Below, in pieces: positions 11,787-23,000 of a stretch of DNA of 64,000 nucleotides. The position numbers and the translations under genes are program-made. Every line of letters starts with the position of its first letter. Position 1 is the first letter of the stretch. The notes under the pieces are model-generated. The model had not been told where the DNA came from. It did no database searches and was given only the letters and a program-made list of their open reading frames with translations. Origin of the DNA: Populus alba (lineage: Eukaryota; Streptophyta; Magnoliopsida; Malpighiales; Salicaceae); the NCBI RefSeq assembly GCF_005239225.2, contig NC_133284.1, positions 34,486,758 through 34,550,757 of the forward strand, in the 5' to 3' direction.

Positions 11787-12205
11787 TATATATTATTACT
11801 ATTACTATTATTATTATTACTATTTACATTCTCAGGTATAATTATTATTATTTACATTCTGTTTATATTATATAATATATCTCTTTGATCTTTTCATAAA
11901 CTCAGTAAATAGGCTGGAAACCTGTGACCCGATCTTTTAGATCATTCTCAGGTATAACAACGCCACGTACTGAGTATTATTATTACTATTACTATTACTA
12001 TTACTATTACTATTACTATTATTGCTATTATTGTTATTATTGTTGTTATTGTTGTTGTTGTTATTGTTGTTGTTGTTATTGTTGTTGTTGTTATTTATAA
12101 TTTATACAATTAACCTCTATGTGGTTCGACCTCGGTCTTGCTGGGTTATTTATTACTTCGACACTCCTGCACTTGGGAGAAGACATCAATCTTTTGGTCG
12201 TGTCA
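10416..12205 (+). repeat. 5' LTR of the Athila-type element
   Basis: Starts 'tgattagtacttaaaagtgc' and ends in 'gtgtca', giving the TG...CA boundary, six bases before the primer site. It matches 17,493-19,118 closely. A TATA-like 'ggcctataaaagg' lies at 10,972. Two (ATT)n-type microsatellites (about 11,738-11,835 and 11,988-12,100) sit near its 3' part. Confidence 0.85.
11738..12100. repeat. ATT/TTG trinucleotide repeat tracts in the 5' LTR
   Basis: Two long impure trinucleotide tracts (ATT/ACT, then ATT/GTT) are separated by about 150 bp of unique LTR sequence containing 'gaccCGATCttttagatc'. The equivalent tracts in the 3' LTR (18,820-18,865 and 19,016-19,115) differ in length and composition. 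A poly-leucine frame over the second tract is an artefact of the repeat. Confidence 0.9.
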
Positions 12206-12211
12206 AGTTTT

Positions 12212-12230
12212 TGGCGTCGTTGCCGGGGAG
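12212..12230 (+). other. Primer binding site, tRNA-Asp type
   Basis: The bases 'tggcgtcgttgccggggag' match the complement of the 3' end of plant tRNA-Asp except for one transition (cgt for cgc). This is the usual primer of Athila/Tat-lineage elements, and the position six bases after the LTR fits a retrotransposon minus-strand primer site. Confidence 0.88.
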
Positions 12231-12428
12231 GTAAATTCTTGTACAAATTATAGTATTTATTTTGTTTTCTCTTTTCACTTTTCTTGTATCTAACTTTGTT
12301 TCTTTTATTTTGTTTCTTTTTCTTTTGTTTTCTTCTTCCTTTTATTCTCTTTCTACACGTGCATGAGTGTTTGGTCACGTACATTAAGTGGTAGACTTTG
12401 TAGGGTATCCTCATTATTTTCAGAAAAT

Positions 12429-14819
12429 ATGGCCGAAGAAGATAACCAGTCACTTTATAATGAGAATAATGAGAATAACTGTGTTAGGACACTTAGAGAC
12501 CACATGAATCCCACAAGAACAAGTGCACCCTCATGCATAGTTTTCCCTCCTGATGCATCTCATTTTAATTTTAAGCCAGGCATTATTCAACTTTTACCTT
12601 CTTTTCATGGCTTGGATTTAGAAAATCCATACTTGCATTTGAGAGAATTTAAAGAAGTTTGTAACACCTATAATGACTTAAATTGTAGCATGAATACCAT
12701 TAGATTAAAGCTTTTTCCTTTTTCATTAAAAGATAAAGCTAAAACATGGCTACAAAATCTTAGGTTAGGATCCATTCATGCTTGGGATGAAATGCAACAA
12801 CAATTTTTAAAGAAGTTTTTTCCATCTCACATAACCAACTCTTTCAAAAGACAAATCACTACTTTCACTCAAAAACCAGGTGAAACATTTTACCAATGTT
12901 GGGATAGGTATCGAGACTTGCTTAATACTTGCCCTCATCATGGTTTTGAAACATGAAGATTGGTTTCACAATTTTATGAAGGATTAACACCTAAGGATAA
13001 GCAAATGGTTGAATTGATGTGCAATGCAACTTTTGAAGATAAAGACCCTAATGAAGCAATGGAGTACCTAGACTTGCTAGCTGAAAATGCACAAAATTAG
13101 GACACTATAGGCACTTATGAGGCACCAAGTTAAACCCAACCTCATACATCTAGTGGAGGTATGTATAACCTTAGGGAAGATCATGACCTCCAAGCCAAGT
13201 TTGCATCTTTAGCTAGAAAAGTCGAGGCACTAGAATTGAAAAAGATTCGTCAATTAAAATATGTTCAAGACATTGTGTGTCAAATCTATAAAACAAATGA
13301 ACATGCAACCAATGACTGTCCAACTTTGCCTTCTTTCAAGCAATGCCTCAATGAACAAGCCCATACTTTAAACAGTTTCCAAAGGCCCAATCATAACCCA
13401 TGCTCGCAAACATACAATCCTGGTTGGAGAAATCACCCAAATTTCAGTTGGAAGAGTGATAACAATAATGCACAAACTTCACAGCCACCATTTCAAGCAC
13501 ACCATAATTTTCAAAATTCTCATGGATATGCACCTCCTTATGCTGCAACTCCAAGAAGAAATCTTGAGGAAACATTGCATGTATTCATTGAAAAGCAAGA
13601 GACAATCAACACTCAACTTGCTCAAAGCATGACAAATTTTAAAGATGCTCTTGCAAAATTCACATCTGCTCTCAGTTTTCAAGAGAAAGGTAAGTTTCCA
13701 CCTTAACCACAGCAAAATCTAAAGGGGCAATACAATGCAAATGCGAGTAGTTCTGGAAGCCAACACATGGATCAAGTCAAATCAGTCATCACTCTTCATA
13801 GTGGTAAGGTTATTGAAAAACCCATTCTTGAACCTTATGAGAAAGATGATGAGTCAATCTCTGAGGGTAAGGAAGGGGTTGAATCTGAACATTGTGAAGA
13901 AAAGACTGATTCTCCACCAGCACTTCCATTTCCTCATGCCATGACCAAACAAAGGAAAGTCAATCACAATTCTGAAATCCTTGAAATTTTCAAACAGGTA
14001 AGGATCAATATACCTTTGTTGGATGCTATTAAACAGGTACCTTCCTATGCTAAATTTTTGAAAGATCAATGCACTGTGAAGAGAAAACTGAATGTGAAAA
14101 AGAAAGCCTTTTTAGCCGAACAAGTAAGTGCTATTCTTCAAAACAATAATGCTTTGAAATATAAAGACCCTGGTTGTCCTACAATTTCTTGCTTTATTGG
14201 AGAACATAAAATTAAAAAAGCTTTACTTGATCTTGGAGCTAGTGTGAATTTACTTTCATATTCAGTTTTTCAGAGTCTCAATCTTGGTGAGTTAAAACCA
14301 ACTTCTGTAACTCTTTTACTTGCTGATAAATCTGTAAAAGTGCCTAGAGGAATAATTGAAGATGTGTTAGTACAAGTCGATAAATTCATTTATCTTGTGG
14401 ATTTTATTGTCATGGACACGTAACCTGTTGAAGCATGTAATTCATTTCCTATTATTTTAGGACGTCCGTTTCTTGCAACTTCTAATGCATTAATTAATTG
14501 TAGGAATGGACTCATGAAGTTATCTTTTGGAAACATGACATTGGAGATGAATATTTTCAACATTTGCAAGCAGCCTGAAGATGATAATGATTTACAAGAA
14601 GTAGATCATATTGAAGAATTAGTTCATGATCAAATTGAATCTACTTTGAGTAAAATTGAGTTGGATGAATCTGAAGATTTGCAAATGATTTATTCTCAGG
14701 AAGAAATCACGAATGAAAAAGGCATCAACAATGTTGATGTCAATCTTTTATCAAGAGTGACAACATATTTGACATCTGACATCCCACCAATCGATGATTA
14801 CTCTCCTGACAAATCCTAA
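12429..14819 (+). pseudogene. gag-protease polyprotein of the Athila-type element (stop-interrupted)
   Basis: From the ATG at 12,429 a single reading frame runs to 14,819 with in-frame stops at 12,954-12,956, near 13,098 and 13,131, at 13,704-13,706 and at 14,421-14,423, and no frameshift. The first part is a retrotransposon gag domain: 'LLPSFHGLDLENPYLHLREF' and 'TWLQNLRLGSIHAWDEMQQQ' are typical, followed by 'LVSQFYEGLTPKDKQMVE'. A CCHC knuckle near 13,275-13,320 ('CQIYKTNEHATNDC') has its second cysteine changed to tyrosine. The aspartic protease carries 'ALLDLGASVNLL' at about 14,221 and 'ILGRPFLATSNALI' at about 14,455. Alternative frames at 13,735 and 14,514 belong to this region. It is not functional as read. 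Confidence 0.85.
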
Positions 14820-14899
14820 CTTTCTCTTAGTTCAATGCCTTGGTTTGCTAAAAATATCAATTTTCTTGTTTCAGGAGATTTGCCAGCTCACTGAAGTAC

Positions 14900-15195
14900 T
14901 AAAGACAAAGGAAAGTTTTTGAACGAAGCGAAGAACTTTTATTGGGATGACCCTAACTTATTCAAATATTGTCTTGATCAAAAATTTCAAAGATGCATTC
15001 TTGACAATGAGGTAAGTAGTGTCATTAAACTTTGTCATTCTGAAGCATGTGAGAGTCATTTCTCGTCGAAAAAGACGACTGCAAAAATCTTACAATGTGG
15101 ACTTTATTGGCCCACCATATTCAAAGACGTATATGTATTCTGCAAAACTTGTGAAAATTGTCAAAAGTCAGGATTCATTTCAAAACATAAGGAAT
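14900..15195 (+). pseudogene. Integrase zinc-binding (H2C2) remnant
   Basis: The frame gives 'LCHSEACESHFSSKKTTAKI', then 'LYWPTIFKDVYVFCKTCENC'. This is the HHCC zinc-binding head of a Ty3-gypsy integrase, with both histidines and both cysteines kept. It follows directly after the protease region and the DDE catalytic core is absent, so a large internal deletion removed reverse transcriptase, RNase H and most of the integrase. Confidence 0.8.
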
Positions 15196-15636
15196 CTTTA
15201 GATAATTTTCTATTGACTTTTGAGGCATATCCTGGTAGAGATGTGCATTATGCATTTCATGACTTATGACTCCATTTTCATAAAGAACATGCTCGACTTA
15301 GTCTTGGGAATCTGACTAAAAAAGACTATGTTTGCCAGTTTTTAAAAAAACTGAATGGGAAGCCTATCCCCGACCCATAGAGGGTGTTTAAGCCGTTCTT
15401 GGACGTAAAACCAAGGAAAGATGTGAGCCATAATCACAACTACCTGTACATACACATGTTTTTTCAAAATAAATAAATAGAGAGAGAGAGAGAGAGAGAA
15501 TGTGTGTGTGAGACTACAGTTGGCCTACATATAGGTGGTATGACTGCATTTTTAATTTCTCATCTATAAATTCTTCTCTTCTTTCCCTTCATTTCTACTT
15601 AACCCATACATTCATCAAATACAGACATGTGTAGAA
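15196..15636 (+). other. Unassigned segment between integrase remnant and LOG copy
   Basis: A readable stretch around 15,270-15,360 ('ARLSLGNLTKKDYVCQFLKK') with nearby stops was not recognised as any gypsy domain. An (AG)n run lies at 15,478-15,500, followed by about 100 bp that may be the 5' leader of the captured LOG transcript. Nothing firm can be annotated here. Confidence 0.5.
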
Positions 15637-16289
15637 ATGGCAGGTTCCTCAAGTAATCACATAAACAATATTTGTGTTTTCGGTGGATCCAGTCCTGGAA
15701 AAGAAAAAGAGTTTTTAGAATCAGCAAATCATTTTGGTTAGGTACTAGCTGAGCGAAAGATTCATTTAGTGTATGGAGGAGGCAACCTTGGGTTAATGGG
15801 GGGAGTGTCAATAGATGCATCTTTAGGAGGTAGTCAAGTTTTGGGGGTTGTCCCCAAAGTTTAGCACAAGGGGACATCATTGGAAAAACAATTTGAGAGG
15901 AATTACAGGTCCCCACAATGTCTGATCGATTGAATGCAATGTTTAACCATGTTGATGCCTTCATTGCCTTACCAGGTGGTCTGGGCACATTGGAAGAAAT
16001 CTTTCATATTTCCTCTTGGGCCCAACTGCACATTCACCATAAACCCGTAGGTTTGTTAAATGTTAATGGTTTTTATGATAAGTTATTGTCTTTTTTTTAT
16101 CATGTTGTGGAACAGGAATTTCTAACATCTTCAGCACGACAAATCATAATCTCTGCTGCTACTGCTGAACAATTGATTGACCAATTACAATCTTTCATCC
16201 CTGTAATTAATCCCTCCATGAGTCGCATAAATTGGTCAACTAAGGAAAGCCGTAAAAAGCTTAGATTGGATTTGAGCCTTCATTTGTAA
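15637..16289 (+). pseudogene. Captured intronless LOG-family gene (cytokinin riboside 5'-monophosphate phosphoribohydrolase), broken
   Basis: LOG enzymes release active cytokinin bases from cytokinin nucleotides in the cytosol. Starting at ATG 15,637 the frame reads 'ICVFGGSSPGKEKEFLESAN', 'LVYGGGNLGLMGGVS' and 'VLGVVPKV', all LOG N-terminal features. Two in-frame TAG codons (15,739 and about 15,862) and a frameshift near 15,910 follow. The second part (15,918-16,289) contains the conserved arginine in 'MSDRLNAM', the signature 'PGGLGTLEE', and the full C-terminus ending 'KKLRLDLSLHL'. LOG genes of plants are split by several introns, but none is seen here, so the copy probably derives from an mRNA. 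It is on the same strand as the retrotransposon and lies wholly inside it. The joined length fits a typical LOG protein (about 215 residues). It cannot make an active enzyme as read. Confidence 0.88.
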
Positions 16290-17480
16290 AAACTTTATGT
16301 CTTTTGGTTTTATTATTGTGTTTTGTTGTTTCTTATATTTGTTTAAGTATGTTTCAGGTTTGTCAATGTTCGTTATTTCAGGTGATGTCTTCTATACTCT
16401 ATCTTTCTACCTTAAGACATTGAGGACAATGTCTCATTTTGTTGGGGGGAAAGGGTAGTAGTTGATATTTTTTTTTAAAAAAAAAAACCTATGTTTTCTA
16501 TTTCATAAACTATTTGCAAAAACTGTTGTTACTAGGATGGCAGAGTAAAAGGAGTTCTTTTGTTAAAGTGACTCTTAAGACGCATCGTAGTAAACATTCT
16601 TAACAAAGTCTATCAGAATACTTCTTGAAATTTTCAGGTTTACAAACTCTCGTATTATCAGCACTTGATTCTGCTCATATGCTCATTTAACAAGTATTCT
16701 TAAATCTTCATTTACACACACACACTTTAACATATGATTGTGAGTTGCATATTGGATTATTACATTATTTATGTTCTTTTGTTAAAGGTAACAACTAAGG
16801 GAAAGGGATAGTACATAATTTGCAAAAAAAACAAAAAAAAATAATGATAATAAAAAGGTAGATAAGTTTGGTTTTGTAGCCTCCCTAACCTAAGCAATTA
16901 AGCTCGAAAGGGTGTTTTAACACTTAATACCCTAAAGTCAACTGACATGGGAGCTATTGGCCCAACGCTTGTTACATGGGTTGAGGAGAAAAGCTTAAGG
17001 GATTCAAACATTGCACTATCTACGTATCAGTATATGCAACCCGAGTTGCTAAGCTCGTAGGGGTGTCTCAACACCTAATGCCCTAAAACCAACTGGTCTG
17101 GGAGTCATTAGCCTAAAACTCGTTACATGGGTTAAAGATACATTGTGTTTCAAGTTGTATGTGTATATAAAAAAAAAAATAATAAATAAAAAGAAAAAAA
17201 TAATAATAATCCCAACCTAAGGAAGTTAGCCTTAAACATTAGAACAAAAATTTGTTTTTCTTCCAAGTAAAGCCCCATAACTATATGTTGATATTTTGAG
17301 TACAAAAGAAAGGTTTGGTAATATCTTGTTTAAGAGGTATTGAGCAGATATATGAATTTAATGAGAGTTTGTTTATCTAAATAGATTAATGGAAGTTGAA
17401 TGATGAATGCCTTGCTTTATGGAATTTGCAAATTGTTTTTCTATTTTAACGCTTTGATTACTAGGGACTAGTAATAAGCT
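16290..17480 (+). other. 3' untranslated region of the Athila-type element with tandem repeat
   Basis: Contains the inverted-repeat motif 'gacattgaggacaatgtc' (16,416-16,433) followed by 'gttggggggaa', a layout common near the 3' end of Athila/Tat elements. Two degenerate tandem units of about 155 bp (about 16,878-17,005 and 17,033-17,150), each with 'agctcg..ggggtgt..caacac' and 'gttacatgggtt', lie further on. No gene is seen. Confidence 0.65.
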
Positions 17481-17492
17481 GGTTGGGGGGTG
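17481..17492 (+). other. Polypurine tract of the Athila-type element
   Basis: The G-rich 'ggttggggggtg' abuts the 5' end of the 3' LTR, the expected place for plus-strand priming. Confidence 0.75.
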
Positions 17493-18818
17493 TGATTAGT
17501 ACTTAAAAGTGCATATTTATCAAGGTTTTATATTATCATTTTGCACTTAAAGTATCAATAACTCCTTAACTAAAGCATGTTTTACAATAACAAGTCTAAT
17601 ACTATAAAATGCCCTAATATATGGTAAATGTTCATCTTAAATGCAGGCCTATCACATAAATCAAAGGATTGATTGATAACTCCTTAACTAAAAGTGCATA
17701 TTTATCAAGGCCTATCACATAAATCAAAGGATTGATTGTTGAATTCAACTACTGAAATTTGTGAAGATAAAGAGAGGATGAAACTTAGAAAAGAGATGTT
17801 GGTGCAGTCCAAACTGGAACACTGTTCAGTGTTTGGTCCATATCTAGAGTTCTAAAAGTCCAAATGACCTCCATTTTTTTTTCCTGGAAAGCTGAGTCAA
17901 TTTCCTACAACTTTCATGTTTTCCAGTGGACCCAGTTCGGATAGTAGAATTTTTTTTTTATTCAGACAATAAGATAAAGATTTTCACTAAGTCAAAAGTT
18001 AGCCACCCACTCAACAATTAGTCATCAAATCAATAATTCTGAATTTTGGCCTATAAAAGGAGGCATTTGCCATGTATTTGGGAGCTTGATTGTTCGGATC
18101 AAGTTCATGCTCTTTATTTCTCTCTTTATATTTTTTTTGTAATTCTTAAGTTTTGCTTTTATTAATATCTTGTTTATGTTTTTCATTTCCTTTCCTTTTC
18201 TTAGTTAACTTGTATCTTATTTATGTTCTTGTTTTGTCTATTTATGTTTCTCTTCTTCATTATATTTAGCTACGTTTATTATGTCAAGGTGAAAAGGTAA
18301 CACTAATGGTGTAAGAATAAGTATGGTGTAAACTCAACATGGACCTTAATGTTTAATATTAACATGTCTTATCTTTTTATCTTATTAATTCTTAATACCT
18401 TGCTTGTGAAATGGTTAATCTAGATTTGTGTTGTATAACACTTGGTACAACAAATGCTTGGCACTCTCATAGCTTAACCGTATGGTATTACCTACACCTG
18501 AGCTATGAAAGGAACTTGATTTGTTGTCAACATAAGTTAGCATCATGAATTCCTGACAATATTTAAATGTTTGGTGTTATGTAAATAAAATAATTAATAT
18601 GATCATGTTAATAATTTATAATGAGCTATTAATGAGAAATCATCCGATTGGAACCTCCTTTGTGTGTGGTTTTCAATTGAATAATAATAGTTTATATTAT
18701 ACTTGTTTGAAATACCATTAGTGGATCCTCTAACCTTGACATTTGTTTTTATCATTGTTTAATCCTTACATTAATCTTTCATCTCAAAGTTCTCATTAAT
18801 TTCTTCATCTTCTTCTTC

Positions 18819-18864
<46 letters not shown>

Positions 18865-19012
18865 TACATTCTCAGGTATAATTATTATTATTTACATTCT
18901 GTTTATATTATATAATATATCTCTTTGATTTTTTCATAAACTCAGTATATAGGCTGGAAACCTGTGACCCGATCTTTTAGATCATTCTCAGGTATAACAA
19001 CGCCACGTACTG

Positions 19013-19056
<44 letters not shown>

Positions 19057-19118
19057 TACTACTACTACTATTACTATTGCTATTATTGCTATTATTGTTA
19101 TTATTATTGTTATTGTTC
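17493..19118 (+). repeat. 3' LTR of the Athila-type element (3' truncated)
   Basis: Matches the 5' LTR from its first base with scattered substitutions. It stops inside the second trinucleotide tract, so about 100-150 bp of the LTR end, including the CA terminus, are missing. Family B array sequence follows directly. The truncation removed the target-site duplication. Confidence 0.82.
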
Positions 19119-19900
19119 CAAAATACTTGTGAGCTTGACAAGATGTGAGACCTAATTCTATTGGGCTTGGTTACGTGTTGAGCCCAACCACCTGTAGAGC
19201 TGACAAGATGTCAGACCTAACTCCATTGAGCTTGGTTACGTTTTGAGCCTAAGCACATGTGGGTCTGGCAAGACGCCATACCTAAATCCCCTAGGCTCTG
19301 CTACATGCTGAGCCCAAATACATGTGAGCTTGGCAAGACGCTAGATTCAAATTTTTTGGCTCAACTACATGTTAAGCCCAAATATGTGTGAGTCTGACAA
19401 GATGCCAGATTCAATTCATTTGGGTTCAACTACACGTGGAGCCTAAGCGCATTTGAGTTTGGAAAGATACCAAACCTAAAATTCTTGGGTTTATAATCAT
19501 TATAAATCCAAACATATAGTCAATGGTTGTTATTGGCCTCATGTTGGGTCATACGGCTATCCGTAGGACCCTTATAAGATCTTAGGATAATCTTATTTAT
19601 TTATTTACTCGCATATATAGTTCTTGATTTATTTGATTACATATATGCATAAAATTTTGATTTGTACTTAAAATGTTTTATAAAAAAAACTAAAATATTT
19701 GACCTGCAGGGGAGCACGAGTCACATAACTAGTTCTACCTATTAGTAGTTGAATTACACCAATGAAGGGTCCAATCCTTCATTAATGATGTAGGGACATG
19801 TATCAATACGTATAAAAGAAGTCTAAATGTATCAAATGAGTTTTTTTTATGAAAGTAATTTTCAATTTGATAATTAATTAAAATTAAAATTTTATGAAAA
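19119..19900 (+). repeat. Dispersed repeat family B, copy 2
   Basis: The tandem field of about 70-bp units ('gcaagacgccatacct', 'acatgctgagcccaa') at 19,130-19,500 is followed by 'ctatccgtaggacccttata' (19,557). A tail then matches 9,740-9,900 ('attacacca.tgaa.ggt..aatccttcatta'). This is the other side of the repeat interrupted by the Athila-type element, or a second tandem copy. Confidence 0.6.
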
Positions 19901-20096
19901 TAAATCTTATCAAATAAAGTTTTTTTTCTAAAAATGAAAATGAATATAATTTTTAATGTAATCATTAAATCAAACTAAATTTTTATGAACGCATTTTACA
20001 TATCCAATCATTAAATCACATCTACTAATCTTTGAAGTAAACACCAATTAGCGGTCCAGTTTTTTTTTTAAAAAAAAACTAATTCTCCTAAGTAAA

Positions 20097-23000
20097 TTCA
20101 CAACTAGAAAATCAACGAATACAAACATGTTTTCCGTCAATATTTTATTGTGATCTTTACCGACCGAATTTTTTCCATTGCTAACTCCATAAGTAAAAGC
20201 TGATAGAAATATATCATAGATATATACCAAGGAAATCCCAGTCAAAATAGAAGGAATAAAAAAACCAAACAATAAGATTGTCACACTCGGACATCACGGC
20301 AACTAATAAAAAAGTGTCTCAATATGGAAAAAGAACATATATATGGCATTTTGTTTTTTGGGGGAAATGGTCTTGTTCAAGGATTCGCCACCTAGTGTTA
20401 TGGTCACTAGGAATACTAACTTGTCAACATAGATTCTATGATACAATGAAGTTGAATGTTATTCTAAGCTCCAACAAACAAGCATAAGTTGATGAAGATA
20501 ATTATAACAATGAAATCAACATAGAAGATTACGATGGAGCTGACAATGAGTCAATTAAAGAAAAAGAAGATAATTTTGACTAACTATCAAAACACGAAAG
20601 TGTAATCTATAAAATATAATGTAATATTTATTGATGAAATTCCTTAAAAAGAAGTATTTATTTTATTATTGTTATGTGAACTTGTGTTATTGTGTTGTGC
20701 GTGAAACTTTTAATTTAAGTATTTATAAGATGGATAGATAGGAAATACATACCTTTTGTGACGTCGGACACTGTTTCACATCGATGGAAATATTAACAAT
20801 ACATGTCCATCTATGTATTCCAAAGGCGAAAGGAATTGTTCCCCTCCCCTTGATACTATTCATGGAACATCACAACAATGGAAATACCAATGGTTTATGT
20901 CCATCGATGTATTCCAAAGGTAAAGGGAATTGTTCCCTTTACATGTTGGTGATGGCAATTAAAGTTTACTAACTGAGTGAGATTCCCCTCCATGTTTGAT
21001 TTTATATTACTATTAAAAATAAGGGTAGGTTTCTTGACAAAATCACCGCCGGATTGCGAATTCCAATGCACTAGTAATTAATGCATTTTTGACTATTTAC
21101 TATAACAATTGTATCGAAGAAATCATAGACAAAGTAAAAACAAACTGGAGGTGTTTTCAAATTTTTAGTGCGAAACAAAAATTTTAAGGGGATGTTACTA
21201 AGAGAATCACCGATAAACTATTTAAAAATAATAAATTTAATAGTTCATTGGTAATTCCGTCTATAAACCATATTATAAGAACCCAACGAGCGTATCAGAA
21301 CCTCATTTTGTTTCTCTTGGCTTGAAAATCACTCTCTCAAATTCTCTCATCAATTCTTTACATTTACATTTTGTCTTTCAAACATTAAGGCTAGAAATCA
21401 AGCTTTCTTTCTCTCAACACAATTAACAAATATATGTGGTGAATGTTTTGACATATTTTCTTCTTATTTTTCTTCATTTCTTTGGTTTATTAACAAATTA
21501 TTTTGTTTTTTTTATAACACAGTTCAATTCCGAAATTAAGCATGCCATTAAGGTAACAATTTTTCATTTCTAAGTCCTAGATTTGTTTTTGTATTATTTT
21601 TTCTTTTCTGTTTATGTTTTTGTCTACATTGCAATAATATCTTATTGTTTTATTGAATTTTAATTTAATTTGTTGTTCAATGTCAATTGAATATCTAGGA
21701 TTAAATTTAATTACAAAAAATTCTTGTCAATTTAGGATTAAAAATATTATCCTGTAGAAAATGAGAATTTTCTATGAAATTAAATATTCAAAATTTTTGA
21801 TAGAAATAAAATAAAATTAACTGGTTTGTGGCATACATATTGTTTATTTGCAGGAATGAAAATTTTGGGTAGTTTCCTGTATAGAGGAGGTGTTGCCAAA
21901 TTATATTTTTTTAATCAAAATTGTTTATCCAAAATATTCATCAAATTTGTATAGATACATAGGGGAAAATCAATTGCACGAGCACATGATCATAGCTAGT
22001 TCTTCTAACAGCGATGATGAAAACAACATGTCATTAGGTTTCAACCAATAAGAGGCACCTGAAGCATATGCATCAACTCACGACATTGCCTTCTCTTCAA
22101 GTGCAGTTCTACAACGTAGATGAGGTGTCCTTTCAGAGTAGGATCCATTCAACTGCAAGTATAAGGCACAGTGAAACAACAACCTTTCAATATAAGTTTG
22201 TTTTGCTTTGAGTTGGTTTATGTTTAAGAATTTATGAACAAATACTATTTCATTAAATTTATCAATTTTTAGGTTCACAAACATAGAGGTTGCTCGAATA
22301 ATAATATCAACATTTAAATCATAGATGGAAATCCATTATTTCAATGGAGCCAGGTTTCCAAACATCTTAAATGGAAACCACATGCCGATGCATGGTTTCC
22401 TAACATCCTGCAAGACAAAATTTTAGTGAGATAGAGCAAATTATAATGTTGTGAGGAGGGTTTGAGGGAATCATGCTGCAACTAGGTAACATCGAAAACA
22501 ATACAATATTTTTTTTATTTTAAATATTAAAATTTCATTTGTCATTTACTCGTATATAATACATTTATACAATATACATTGCATGACTTTTGGTATGAGG
22601 CGCAAAAGAAATCTAAAAAATATGCTAGAGAAAATGCTCTACCAAGATAGAATGATGTGGTGGTTTGGAAAGATTTCAGGCCGCCATACATCTCGGGGAA
22701 TAGATGAGCGGAATATATTTAGCATATGATGTCCGAGCGTTTCACATGACACTCACAATCCAGTGCGGGGAACCGAAGCCTGCAAATTCACGGTTCAATT
22801 ACCACACACACCAGCGGCTCCATTTCATTCGTTTCGCATGTGAAGCGAATTGTAAAATTTATTTTAATCATTTATATTTTTAATTAATTTGTTGTTATTT
22901 ATAAATATATTTAAGTAGCAAAATTTTTTTTCTTTGCTACGGCTCTTTGGCTTGAGCCAAGTCCAATGGAGCTTTATATGGAGACGTATATGCAGCGTGA

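Larger units (their letters stand above)
10416..19118 (+). mobile_element. Non-autonomous Athila/Tat-type Ty3-gypsy retrotransposon carrying a LOG gene copy
   Basis: Two direct LTR copies (10,416-12,205 and 17,493-19,118, the second truncated) enclose a primer site complementary to tRNA-Asp, a gag-protease region, an integrase zinc-binding segment, a captured LOG-like gene, a 3' untranslated region with tandem repeats, and a polypurine tract. No reverse transcriptase, RNase H or integrase catalytic core is visible between 14,819 and 15,637, so the element would depend on a partner. Stops interrupt the coding region. It inserted into a family B repeat; the 3' flank does not match the 5' flank, so the right end has been rearranged. 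Confidence 0.85.

Noticed and set aside
12022..12234. Poly-leucine open frame
   Set aside because: It is a translation of the (TTG/TTA)n tract at the end of the 5' LTR running into the primer site.
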